Below are positions 23,889 to 34,362 of a DNA stretch of 64,000 nucleotides, piece after piece. The DNA lies in assembly GCF_009017415.1 (NCBI RefSeq), contig NC_092403.1:1240001-1304000 (forward strand). Direction: 5' to 3'. The notes beneath the pieces are model-generated. The model did no database searches and was not told where the DNA came from. It saw only the letters and a list, made by a program, of their open reading frames with translations. The position numbers and the translations under genes were made by a program. Within the stretch, counting starts at the first letter, position 1; each line of letters opens with the position of its first letter. The stretch is from Aspergillus flavus. Taxonomy: Eukaryota > Ascomycota > Eurotiomycetes > Eurotiales > Aspergillaceae.

Positions 23889-25038
23889 AGTTCTTGCCAA
23901 ATGTAAGTTGCAAAGGAACTTGACTTGAGCAAAATCTAAGAATTCGAGATGCGTTGACATGAGAAATACTAGAGGGGTACAGCTCGTGGGAACTGGGTAT
24001 GAGACAATCGCCATATCATAATTCACACTATATTAGTAAGCTTACACAGATGCTATCATATTCACATATTCTACAGCGTTACTATATATATATTCATAGT
24101 GCAGGTCATATAGCGATAATACCATTAACTTCCAAGGTGATTCCACGTCAAGCTAAAAGAGGAAAAGACAGCCCTAAATTGAATGTGGCAGGTTAGGTGA
24201 AGTCGCATACTCCTTACCAGCGGAATGCTTTCGATCTATGAACGTGACAAGACTACTGGGAATGTGGAATCTGTGGGTCCGAGTAGTCCAACTGATTCTT
24301 TATAGGATTTGTGGCTGGCCTGGGAGATAAAAGGAGAAGAACGAAAGTAACATATTCTACTGCCTTTACATGCCTCCCCCCCTTATCTGGCCGCGTTTCG
24401 ATCAGGATCCACTGACCTACGCAACACCTACACGTCCTGGAAACGTAGGTAAAACCATGTGACCTAGTAAGTTCAAACTGTAGGTTATGCATGCAACATA
24501 CTTAGGTTGACTGAGGAGCAAGCCGCAGTTACTAGTAATCCTACGGAGGTCTGATCTTTTAAGCGTCTCAGTACTCTGGGCCCCCGTGAGCTTTTCAATA
24601 GATATGCTTTCGGGCACGCCTCTGTACGGGTGATTAAAACTTCGAAAAGGACCAAGGTAAAATACTGTATACATGAACTTGGTCTCGGGCATGTGTCTAT
24701 CAGTTCCTTAAGGATTTCCTTGGCGCATGTGACCTACTCCTTTCACCTTTGTCTGATGGCTATATTATCTAGAAACAAATGACTGCAGGGGTGCCTTGAT
24801 ATTGCCTATCTAGGTATCTAAACCCTCAGTCATGACAATGGTTGTATTCCCTGATCCTGTTTAGGGCTCAAGCAGATGTCTGTGGATATATATCAGCACT
24901 TTTGATTGGCCATATTGAGTTCAACATTGATTATTGTTCCTGATTGGTCACATGAGTACATTTTCCAATCCACCCTTCAACTTATTCTACGACTCACTCG
25001 GATCAAGGAAGCCTTCGCGACAAAGAGGAAAACGCTCA
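23889..25038. other. Intergenic, no gene seen
   Basis: 1.15 kb of AT-rich sequence between two minus-strand genes. Short frames at 24253-24692 show no motif. Confidence 0.45.
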
Positions 25039-25504
25039 CTAAGCTTTGCGAGCGCGTTGAATGACCTAAAACATCAGCATTCATCTGACCGACGGGAATG
25101 GAACAACCATACATAGAAACCCACACCATAGGACTCGGTTGTATAGGTAGCTTTAGTACCACGGGGAAAATAGAACACGTCCCCCGGTTTCGCGCTCACC
25201 GTCTGTCCTGTCTCATCGGAGATCTGGAACTCTCCCTTGGTGATAATCTTCATTTCGTCACACATATATGTGTGCACCAGCGGTGAACCTTTTTCCAGAC
25301 GAAAGAAGTCACACGAGATGGGCTTTTCAGCGTTGTCCTTGTCGCTAGATTTGATACATTAGTACGTGCACTACGCGGGACTGGATGATGATCATGAATG
25401 AAATACCTAGAGAAAATATCCCCAAGGAAAGCATTTCCATTTGCGACCAATGGCGGCTTAAAGGTTGCTTACGCATTGGCATGGTGGCTAAATCCAACGG
25501 ACAT
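25039..25504 (-). CDS. Small cupin-fold protein (EutQ-like), possibly disabled
   Basis: The core encodes one cupin domain: FFRLEKGSPLVHTY, DEMKIITKGEFQISDETGQ, then KPGDVFYFPRG. Splicing out 25066-25112 replaces a frame running into nonsense by the family-like C-terminus GFYVIQRARKA. The N-terminus is problematic. Starting at the ATG at 25504, codon 12 is TAA (25469-25471), and the frame behind it reads FKPPLVANGNAFLGDIFS, which looks like genuine family sequence ending at a GTATTT donor. The frame can be saved only by treating 25345-25472 as one long intron, giving about 96 residues but deleting that segment. Either the gene carries a nonsense mutation, or it makes a shortened product. Relatives are small cytosolic cupins of ethanolamine-utilisation type with uncertain substrates. 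Confidence 0.6.
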
Positions 25505-25933
25505 CTTGACTTTGGTGTATACGCAAGACGATGTAAGATAACAGTTGTGTGATGAGAGTGTTGGACTATCTTTAAAGCGACTGGACGCTGTTATTTATCC
25601 TGTCTTTTATGTGTCCTGTCATTATTCTATGCACTATGCATTGCATATACCGAAGTATCACGTCGGATTAGGACACAGATCCCGCGGTCCTGTCGATATC
25701 AATGAGTAAGGCCTCGGGTTCTAAACCTGTAGGTGTAACGGAATACGCGTTGAGCAAGGTCGTTATCGCCACGGATACTATTACTTTCTCTGCCTAGCCA
25801 TGTCCAGCTAGAAACTCCCTTTAGGAAGGCTATTCTAGTTTCAGATATAATCTTTACAGGAGAAAAAGGTCAACGGTGGGCTATTTGTCAATTGGCAAAG
25901 ACTCCTATCTATCACCATATCACTCCTCCTATC
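25505..25933. other. Intergenic, no gene seen
   Basis: 430 bp between the cupin start and the stop of the hydrolase gene upstream. No TATA box in a usual place was noted and no other feature is visible. Confidence 0.45.
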
Positions 25934-26896
25934 CTACTGCTGGGTTGAAGAGGCCAGCCACCAGCCTAGCTCGACCCCTAGCCTTCCCCCTTGATCATAC
26001 ATCACCAGATGCCCCGCGTCCTCAATTAATACCACATCTTGAGCATTCAGACTCTCCTTCAGTCTGTCCGCTGTCTCCACAGGAATCCACTTATCCTCTT
26101 TGCCCCAGATAATTCTCACCGGCATTCTCTTCCCCACTTCCGGGTATTTCCCCTCAACCTCATCAGTGTGGCGACTATTTGCCTGTACCATCTGTCTCAC
26201 AAAGGCCTTCCTCCCTTCCTCGGTACTAATCCACGGCCTCTTCAACATCTCCATCGTCTCCTTCCCCAACTCACTATATGCCGCGTCTCGTATATATGCT
26301 TCCACCACTCCTTCAAATACAGGCCCAGTCAACGTATTAAATACCTCTTCATTCTCCGCCACTAACTTGAACAATGGCTGACCGAACGGTCCCAATGCAA
26401 CCACATTTATGAGACACAGACTGGCATACTCGCAGTTATGCAATATATGAGCACGTAAGGTCATCAGCCCCCCATGATCATGTGAAATGACATGGGCCTT
26501 TTCATGTCTCCAATTCTGAGCCCAGGAGTGATAAAGGGCGGCAAAGACCTCCGACTGTTGCGCTAGATTGGCATCCAATGCGTCCTCTTTGGTAATGGTA
26601 TCCTCCTTACCGGGGAGTGGTTGCCCAAGGGGGCTCTCGCCAAACCCGGGGTTGTCGAAGAGGTAGACATGGAAATATCTGGATAATGATCGTGCGTAGG
26701 TATACCAGACACAAGACGACCAGGGGGTACCGTGTACAAAGATCAGTGGTGGCAAGGCATTATTGCCCAGAGATGTCCACCGGATTTGGTAGCTATGGGT
26801 ATTGGTGGAGTGCTGAAAGATTTGGTTGAGGTGGATGTATTCCATGTGTCTTGGTGACATAATTGAATAGTGTAGGACTTTTTGGGGAAAATGCAA
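25934..26896 (-). CDS. Alpha/beta hydrolase, haloalkane dehalogenase/epoxide hydrolase-like
   Basis: An intronless frame of up to 320 residues shows the alpha/beta-hydrolase fold: oxyanion segment FVHGTPWSS near residue 54, NPGFGESP near 82, the nucleophile elbow SHDHGG with Asp140 as the likely nucleophile, and a C-terminal histidine in EDAGHLVM near residue 300. An aspartate nucleophile rather than serine is characteristic of haloalkane dehalogenases and epoxide hydrolases. Catalysis would hydrolyse a C-halogen or epoxide bond through an alkyl-enzyme ester. Met13 or Met18 may be the true start, since the first dozen residues lie outside the fold. No signal peptide is present. It lies 0.4 kb upstream of the cupin gene on the same strand, which may or may not be meaningful. 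Confidence 0.85.
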   Translation of the reverse strand: MHFPQKVLHYSIMSPRHMEYIHLNQIFQHSTNTHSYQIRWTSLGNNALPPLIFVHGTPWSSCVWYTYARSLSRYFHVYLFDNPGFGESPLGQPLPGKEDTITKEDALDANLAQQSEVFAALYHSWAQNWRHEKAHVISHDHGGLMTLRAHILHNCEYASLCLINVVALGPFGQPLFKLVAENEEVFNTLTGPVFEGVVEAYIRDAAYSELGKETMEMLKRPWISTEEGRKAFVRQMVQANSRHTDEVEGKYPEVGKRMPVRIIWGKEDKWIPVETADRLKESLNAQDVVLIEDAGHLVMYDQGGRLGVELGWWLASSTQQ

Positions 26897-27612
26897 GAGT
26901 CAGGAACGTATATATGGGCCTACAAGGTTGAATAACCCCGCAGTATTAGTAATCTGACAAATCCTGAGCATGAGGCAGCAGACTCCGGATTGTCCCAATA
27001 TTACATGATTGAAACCCAATCGGCCCTGCGGCCTATCACGTTGTTTGGGTCAAACGCGCAGTTCTCACACTTGTAGATTGCGGATTCGCCGCCGAGACGA
27101 GTGTAGCCCAGTGACCGGCTCATCTGCACCTTTGCTAAGAAATGCTGGCTTCGAAGGAGCTTTGTGTCCGAGGATACCACTCTGGTATGCCGTAGGCTGG
27201 CTCCCATGACTATAGGCCCGTTGCTAAGCTTCAGATACCCTAGGGCCTTCACACCCCCTGTCGGCTTTGCACCCGAGGCGTCCTTCGGGCTTGCCGATAA
27301 AGCATTATTCCAGGCATAATATCTGTAGTACCAAGTATATTCGACAATATGATTGAGTTTCCATTGTATTAAGGTATTTACTCATTGGATTATGAACAAA
27401 CGAGGCAGACCAGGCAAATATCATACTTACCAGACATGTAAAGAAGTCGCTATCGAACCTCTCCAGCTATTCTATCGACACTGAAAAGCAAATTTCAAAG
27501 ACTGTTCTACTCTCAGCTTTTGTTGTGACCTCCCTTCCGAACGAACCATGACCTCTAAAAAGCTGCACTATTTTGACTTGGAAAGGATGCCCGCTCTTCC
27601 GGGGTATCCACC
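26897..27612. other. Intergenic with an unexplained open frame
   Basis: On the minus strand a stop-free stretch of about 120 codons runs from roughly 27372 to 27001, ending in a segment with a CX2C pair (KCENC) but without a confident start, splice signals or family match. The 250 bp before the decayed reductase may have held its promoter and lost N-terminus, which I cannot recognise. Confidence 0.3.
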
Positions 27613-28373
27613 ATGGCTTCTGTGGGTGCTCTACCAACGTCGAGTAAAAGAACTATTGTTACCTGGGATACGTGGATTGAAAAGGCTGTTGAGCTTGCTT
27701 GGTCTTCCCCTTATGCCCCAGACAAGAGTATGGCAGTCTATGCTGCAAGCAAGGTCATTGGCGAGAAGGCGATGTGGGATTGGGTTGGTGACAGAAAACT
27801 ACGATTGGGGGCAAACTCTGGGATTTGTCCAAACATCCTACGTGTCCGCGAGAGCTATGTACTAACATACTTTGGAAAGTGATTCCCCCGGTCGTTCTAG
27901 GCAGTCCCTTGAGCACCAAAACCCAAGACTATCCATCCTCATCAGCAATCCCTATTCCGCTTCTCAATAATGATCAACATGCTATGAATGCCTTTATTGA
28001 TCAGTTCCCGCCCTGTGAGTATTGCGTGTCCAAACATACTTCTGCTTACCTATTGTGATATCAAAAGTCTTCTTCGTCGATATTGCAGATGCTGCACGAC
28101 TTCACGTGGCAGCCTTGATTCATGCCGACGTAGAAGGTGAACGAATATTTGCATTTGCAGGACCATTCAACCGCAACGATATTCTCGCAGTCTTCCGGAA
28201 GCTCCGCCACCATCGACGATTCACGGATGATATTTGCCGGTCTGACAGAGAACAGGTCCATCGTTGGATTGAGCCTCAGACATAGGGCTGATGGCCTTTT
28301 GAAACACCTATGGGGCATCGGATTTGCAAGTCCAGAGACCTGTCGAGAAACTATACAGGATCCTGCCCAGTAG
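27613..28373 (+). pseudogene. Decayed NAD(P)-dependent carbonyl reductase/epimerase family gene
   Basis: The sequence matches the middle and C-terminal parts of fungal extended short-chain reductases (dihydroflavonol reductase/aldehyde reductase type): SSVGALP-like start, EKAVELAWSSPYAPDKSMAVYAASKVIGEKAMW with the catalytic YxxxK, then VFFVDIADAARLHVAALIH. The N-terminal Rossmann half with its glycine-rich nucleotide motif is missing. Around 27880 the frame shifts between FGK and VIPPVV. After WIEPQT at about 28282 the family-like ending (KHLWGIGFASPETCRETIQD) continues in another frame. One intron-like unit remains at about 28014-28070. With a missing cofactor-binding half and at least two shifts this cannot encode an active enzyme. 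Confidence 0.75.
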
Positions 28374-29098
28374 CGCAAGAGATTGTCGAGATCACTGGGA
28401 GAGATACGGCAGACAAGGAGCTACACTTAGAGACTGGAGAGTCTGAACTTAGAAAAGTACCAAAAGGAGAAAACACATAGACACGTCACATAGTGATTTC
28501 TATACGTGTGCCAGATGTGAGAACCTGATAGCGGTATGGGGGAATACCGATTGTAATTATATAGCCAATCAGAATTGCCTTAATTAGGCCCCACTAGTCC
28601 TAGTATCTGTCCGATGTACCAATCATAATAGTTAAGCCCTCCGGACTATTGGAGATTCCGCTTCCGAAGAAACTTACCGCTCTCAGTCCAATCATGTAGC
28701 GCTGAGTACGGAATAATTTACCGTTTCTTGAATTTAAAACACTTACCCTATCTCCAGGTAGCAAGGCCCCTAAGTTTAGAGACTACCCCACTAACATTAG
28801 GGACCGTAATTCTAAAGCTTAGGGCCTAGTCGCTGGATTTCTAAACGACCACCACCACTACAATCACTCGTAAAATAAATATTTATGAGATCCTACTATG
28901 CTGCAGTCTATGAAAATAATCAAGAAACAAAGACTTTAAGTTCATGGCATTCTTGGCATAATGGGAAATGCCAAGCGGCCAAGGTTTCGGCAAAAAATCG
29001 TAGCCTGCTAGATTTAGTCCGCCGCTTGCGTCAATGACCAACAGAAAACTTATACGGCCCAACCTGACAACCTCCCTTCACAACTCTTCAATATAACC
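28374..29098. other. Intergenic, AT-rich
   Basis: Low-complexity AT-rich sequence with many stops in all frames, followed by about 100 bp of pyrimidine-rich leader before the glutaminase start. No gene seen. Confidence 0.45.
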
Positions 29099-30493
29099 AT
29101 GAAGTCTCCTATCCCCGACTATCTTCGACAGGTATTGGAAAAAGCCCGCCCGGATGACTCGGGGCAGCTTGCCAATTATATCGATGTCCTGGCTAAAGCG
29201 GACCCCTCCAAGATGGCCATAGCGCTGTCCACTGTAGACGGGAATCTATACTCGGCCGGAGATGATGAGGTTGAGTTCTCCATCCAGTCCATTTCCAAAG
29301 CCTTTGTTTATGCTATCGCCATTGAGGATGCCGGGCTTCCGCGGGTCTTGGAAAAAATCGGTGTGGAACCGTCGGGCGACGCATTTAACAAGCTGTCGTT
29401 GCAACCCGGTACCAACCGACCCATGAACCCTATGATCAATGCTGGTGCTATCGCTGCCCACACACTGGTGGCGGGAGAGAGTGCCAGCGCGGAGGAAAGA
29501 GTTGATCGCATCTTGAAGGTACTGTCCAAGTTGGCTGGTCGACAGTTGAAAGTGGATGAAGAAGTCTATGAGGCCGAACTTAAGGATGCCAATCGAAACA
29601 TGGCCATTGGCTACATGCTCAAGGCAGCAGGCATCATTTCGTGTGATCCACAGGATGCCGTACGCGGTTATATCCGCCAAGGCTCCATAACAACCAATGT
29701 ACGCGACCTGGCCATGATGGCAGCAACGCTGGCCAATGCCGGCGTGAATCCCATTACCGGGGAAGAGATCATGCCTCACCAAAGCGCCCGTCAAGTCTTG
29801 TCCGTTATGACTACCTGTGGCATGTACGATGCCGCCGGTGACTGGGTGTCTAGGGTTGGCATGCCGGCAAAGAGTGGCGTGGCCGGCGGTATCATCGGCG
29901 CCCTTCCCGGCCAAGTGGGCATTGCCGTCTTCTCCCCGAAGTTAGATGAGCGTGGCAACAGTTTCCGGGGCGTCAAGATGTTTGAACAGCTCTCATCCGA
30001 AATGGGCCTTCACATGATGGACATCAGCCAGGTCGGTAGAGCCACTGTCCGTACATGGACCTTGACCATTGCCGGCGGCGCCAAGCAACCGGACGAGCGC
30101 GAACAGGAGGTGCCCGTCTTTGGTCTGCGAGGTGCAGTCCGTTTCGCGGGTTCGGAACGTCTGACCCGTGCTATTGTGCGCGAACTCACCCCTCCGAACC
30201 CTGACGACCCAGGGTCTGGCCGGCACGCAGATGCTTCTGCCGTCATCTTCTCACTCAAAGACACGTATTCCCTCAATTATGTCGCGCTGCGAATCATCAG
30301 TGAGGATATGCGCCGCCTTCTTGCGGCAGATAAAAACGTGGTAGTCATAGACCCTGTCAAGGTCTTAAAAATTGACGGTAACCCTGCATTTAAGGAGAAG
30401 TCCCCTTGCGTGGTCAACGACGAAGCTGAGGCGCGTCGTTATATCGGTGGTCAAGGTTGTAGGGCCGTTTCCCACAGTGACGAATTTTATTGA
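29099..30493 (+). CDS. Bacterial-type glutaminase with C-terminal STAS-like domain
   Basis: An intronless 464-residue frame encodes a glutaminase of the serine-dependent, beta-lactamase-like fold, converting L-glutamine to glutamate and ammonia. The active-site SxxK is Ser64 to Lys67 in FSIQSISKAF. NPMINAGAI near residue 110, the conserved asparagine/tyrosine region before VRGYIRQGSI, and AKSGVAGGIIGALPG near 260 complete the pocket. Residues about 345-445 form a second domain resembling STAS folds, found in Micrococcus-type glutaminases and also known from Aspergillus relatives noted for salt tolerance. There is no signal peptide. Lack of introns, GC-rich third positions and a bacterial-type family suggest an old transfer from bacteria, which is inference. 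It is convergent with the transporter gene. Confidence 0.93.
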   Translation: MKSPIPDYLRQVLEKARPDDSGQLANYIDVLAKADPSKMAIALSTVDGNLYSAGDDEVEFSIQSISKAFVYAIAIEDAGLPRVLEKIGVEPSGDAFNKLSLQPGTNRPMNPMINAGAIAAHTLVAGESASAEERVDRILKVLSKLAGRQLKVDEEVYEAELKDANRNMAIGYMLKAAGIISCDPQDAVRGYIRQGSITTNVRDLAMMAATLANAGVNPITGEEIMPHQSARQVLSVMTTCGMYDAAGDWVSRVGMPAKSGVAGGIIGALPGQVGIAVFSPKLDERGNSFRGVKMFEQLSSEMGLHMMDISQVGRATVRTWTLTIAGGAKQPDEREQEVPVFGLRGAVRFAGSERLTRAIVRELTPPNPDDPGSGRHADASAVIFSLKDTYSLNYVALRIISEDMRRLLAADKNVVVIDPVKVLKIDGNPAFKEKSPCVVNDEAEARRYIGGQGCRAVSHSDEFY

Positions 30494-30917
30494 GAATGGG
30501 CATTATCATATAAAGAGGAGACTATTCAACGTGGTTTTCATTGTACTCCAGCACTCGATGATATCGTTATATTCTCATTGGGTCGAAACCCACGAAGTCA
30601 ATAGAAACCAGATGATTAAATTAACTGCCGGTCATAAAAGCGTACCTATGTAGTATCGTTCAACGACACCCCCTACTTTCCATTCCTACATCGAATGATC
30701 AGAATTGTTCAAGTCAAGCACATAACCTATGCGGCGCCCTGAAACTCACAATTTTTAAATTAATAGCACTGTCGACTATCTCCGAATGCCCATAATGGGC
30801 GATGTTGTGCGGAAGGAAATGTTCTTACTACCGGTACCTCACTACGCGAACAACAAAGTATATATATCCCGAACCACCAATCAAACTGACATGCAACAAC
30901 AATATCACACCCTCCAA
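30494..30917. other. Convergent 3' flanks
   Basis: 424 bp between the glutaminase stop and the transporter stop. No feature seen. Confidence 0.5.
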
Positions 30918-32715
30918 CTAGGTCAACAGGCGAAAGTGGTTATGCTTATCACCCACAGCACTAACATCAATGGGACCATCACCCTGTGGCACAGGTCCGA
31001 ATTCCCGATCTCTACGTCTATTCTCCGCGGCGTAGGAGAAATGGAGGACCAATCCGACCGGTACAATAATTCCCGTGAGGCCACAACCAATGGCCGTTCC
31101 TTTGACGAAGTAAGGTCTATAATCCGTTAGTACATATTGTAGATGGTTCCTTCAAGGTAGGCCTTCACTGGACCTCAGGAAAGGAATGGAACGTACGCAG
31201 CGCTATTGGGATACATAAAAGACGCGAGAAAGGAAGAGCATTGACCGATGATAGCGAGCAAGGACATTCCAATTCCCTTCTTCGTGTCCCCAGCATTATT
31301 ATTGAGCATCCAGGTCATGTTGATCGCCAAGGCAGGGAAGATACCACAGCTTGTCAGCCAGATGGCTACGTAGCGCACGGCCGTTCCCGTCTGCGTCGCT
31401 AGGAGGGCATAGCCCACGGTCGCGACACTGGCGGATATGGCTAGTATCCAGCCGCGCGATCCATATCGATCCGAGAGCCATGCCACAAGTATGCTGGATA
31501 GGAACGCCCCGAAATAAGGCGGTGCAGTAAGGCCTTGGGCCTGCACGGAATCATAGCCCATCGAATGGACGATCGTGGGAAGAAAGTTGGATAGCCCAGC
31601 GAAAGAATAATTGCAACAGAAATGGAGACATGCGTGGCAGTAGTTCTTGTAGTCTGTAAGTCCGGCGAATAGTTGGGCCCTGGAAAGTGAGCTCTTTCGT
31701 GTTGTGTCGCGGGTTTCCATGCGTTCGACTGCGAAGGTACGTTCTTCGTTGGTGAAGAACTTCGCCGTCGAGGGAGAGTCCATCAATAACAACCAGACGA
31801 TGGGAGCCATGACGATCGATGGGGACCCTCTAACATGGCTTGATTAGCAACTTACTTCAATGGAAAGTGCAAACGTCGGATCTAGGTTACTTACCGATCA
31901 AAAAGATCAACCTCCAGGGTTCCATGTGGGAGTGAATTTGGGAGATCCCATAGGCGATGGCGCCTGCAATGCAGTTCGCAATCGGGCTGGACCCAAGAAG
32001 GATTGACACACGTGTGCCCAGTTCGTGACGCTTATAGCATAGCGATAGATAATATGGGACGCCAGCACCAAATCCTGCCTCCAGGACACCCAGCCCTACT
32101 CGGCAGGCGACCAACCCTGCCATGTTATGGACAATTCCAGAGCACATTGCGCAAACACCCCATCTTTGGTTATTAGTTAGACGCTTGGTTAAGGTTTCAA
32201 TGCAGATCAGTCACGTTAACAGATTGGACCTACAGCAAACATAATACGGTCACGTAGATGTGCGCTGGGAAGACCTTCCAGCATAGAACCAGCCACTCTA
32301 GACAGGTGTAGGTAATGTAAAAGGAGTTGAGTACCCATGACCACTATACCATACTGTTATCAATAGCTCGAAATAGTTATAGGGATAGTTGACATGCCTC
32401 ATAGCTGGTGAGACCAAGGCCCTCCTGCGCCCCCGCAGTCTTCGCATTACCGATGTTTCCACGATCAAGGTACGAAATGACATACAAAACCCACACCAGG
32501 GGTAGTACCCAGATATCATACTATTGTGAAACATGAGCTAAAAGCTATCCTCTAGCATGGGGCTCATTTACCTTGCGGACAATGCGGGCATTTAATAGTT
32601 GCAATTGTTGCCTTTGCTCTGCAACATAATTCTCTTCGGCTTCGACTTTCATCTCATCCACATTCTTGACATGATTGTTTGAGGCCTTGGTTTCTTTTGC
32701 TGTTGCAGCTGCCAT
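30918..32715 (-). CDS. MFS transporter, Dal5/allantoate permease-like (ACS family)
   Basis: Six or seven exons on the minus strand give about 490 residues. The N-terminal exon (32715-32572) is hydrophilic. The next exons give WVLPLVWVLYVISYLDRGNIGNAKTAG, the TM1-loop signature of the anion:cation symporter family. WVLNSFYITYTCLEW, CRVGLGVLEAGFGAGVPYYLSLCYKRHE (TM4-TM5) and DSPSTAKFFTNEER in the central loop follow. The last exon supplies PYFVKGTAIGCGLTGIIVP (TM12) and ends at 30918. One intron (32344-32397) keeps the frame only if its donor is GC (GAG/GCATGT). TATATAAA at 32778-32785 is about 65 bp upstream of the start. Relatives import allantoate, ureidosuccinate, nicotinate or other small anions across the plasma membrane. 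Substrate is unknown. Confidence 0.85.
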
Positions 32716-34362
32716 GTTGGAATGGGTAAAACGGATGGTATGTGAGAGAAGGAATCTACGCGTGGTAGAATTTGGCTTTATATAACAAGCTTCATACGAA
32801 ATCTTGCTCACTCGGGTCTGGCTTAGCCAAGCACAGCTTGCCCCAGACTGTGTAATGACAAACGTTAGATTAGGGAAGAAAAGGGTATTGATTCATATCA
32901 GTTAGCCATGAGGTCCTACTTATACTCCCTAGGTAACAAAGCATTCCCGCTGAACACAAAGACAGAGGCTAGGCCTGAAAGGCATAGCAGTCAACAGGTA
33001 ATGCTCCCCATCCCCATACCCCGGACTTTCTCCATACCCCAGAATTTCCCCACATGAGCTGGTGACGGAACATGGCAGCGATCGTGCTTGGCATACCCAC
33101 CATGGAGATTATGAACGAACTTAATCCGTGTTGCTAAAGAGGGGAAACAGGCTAGACAAACGAACCGGACAGACGCGGGTTTTAACGGTTGAACGAAGTA
33201 CTACGGTTATGCGAGGCCCGTCCGGCAAATGAAAAGTGGTGCACTGCGACTGCGACACTATGTTCATAGGTCTGCTTCAGACACCATATGGGTTAAAGTT
33301 TACGAAGGACATTCTGCTGCGGGGTTTTATAGAAAAATACGTCAACATATAACCAATGTACTACACCGGCAATTTGAGAGAAACTGAAGTTCGGCAAATG
33401 CTCAAGAAAGCCGAAATCGGCCTCAACGAGTCAGGTTCCAAGCGTCGCTTTGTTTACGTGCCAAGGGCAGAAGACATCATGACGGTGATCACGCGTAGCA
33501 TGAACATGTCATTGTAACATATCTTCCCTACTAGTAACGTCATTTATGCTGTTTCATTGCCTATAGCAAAGAGCGAATACATTGATATCCGAGCAGTACT
33601 TATGTCAAGATACTATGCGCCACCAAAGTCAATAAAGCGATGGATAAGGAGTGCGATGAATCGGGGCTTCCTATCCTCTTGATTGTGTCCACTGGCTCTA
33701 GGGAAACGTGATCTATCAGAGGGTATCACTTCCAGTCTGTAGTGATGATGCATGAGTAGACAGGGAATGCGGAACACAGCCTAAAATAACAGGAGAAACA
33801 TCTCGATCCCTTTCGCAGTGGTTACTTTAAGCCCTATACAAAAACACGGGGCATGGAGGAGGCACCTCGTCAGATAATAGGTATGTAGCAAAGTCTGCTC
33901 ATGCTTGCTTCATCGGCATTGTCAAGAATGGTTAAAAGAGAAATGATTTGAATGAGGGAATATATCGTAAACTCTATACAATCCGGGGTTTGATTTGTCG
34001 ACTGAGGGAGGGCCTCCGAAGCCGGAGTAGATAAAACTTCTACGATTAGGATTAATGGATAACCTATGCATGGATCGTCTCTACCGGATATCCTATGGGT
34101 TCCCAGAGCGCTCTAGATGTTGCGCTGCGGGGTCACAGACAAAGAAGGGTAACTACTCTTGTCGACCCACAGCGCAAGGATACACTTCTTTCGAGTTTGC
34201 CCAACGAATGAGATGTATGATGTAGTATTGTAACTCTCCTAATACAATCGCTAGTTGACCACATACTAGTATGAACTGAACAGGCTATCCCGTAACCCCA
34301 TTGGCACTTATATTCGATAGTGTATAATCACGATATACAATCTAGTTCTTCATTCCACTTCA
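32716..34362. other. Intergenic, 1.6 kb
   Basis: This region contains the promoter of the transporter (TATATAAA at 32778-32785). Apart from the small plus-strand frame at 33356 it shows no coding signal. Confidence 0.45.
33356..33517 (+). CDS. Possible 53-residue small ORF or gene fragment
   Basis: A short frame opens with ATG in context ACCA and closes with TAA. Its composition (KKAEIGLNESGSKRRFVYV, then RAEDIM and MNMSL) looks more protein-like than the surrounding AT-rich DNA, with a helical N-terminus. There are no introns, no neighbouring exons that extend it in frame, and no motif I can name. It may be an exon left from a lost gene, or chance. Confidence 0.22.
   Translation: MYYTGNLRETEVRQMLKKAEIGLNESGSKRRFVYVPRAEDIMTVITRSMNMSL

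Noticed and set aside
29246..29914. 222-codon minus-strand frame
   Set aside because: Antisense to the glutaminase; it is open only because of that gene's codon use.
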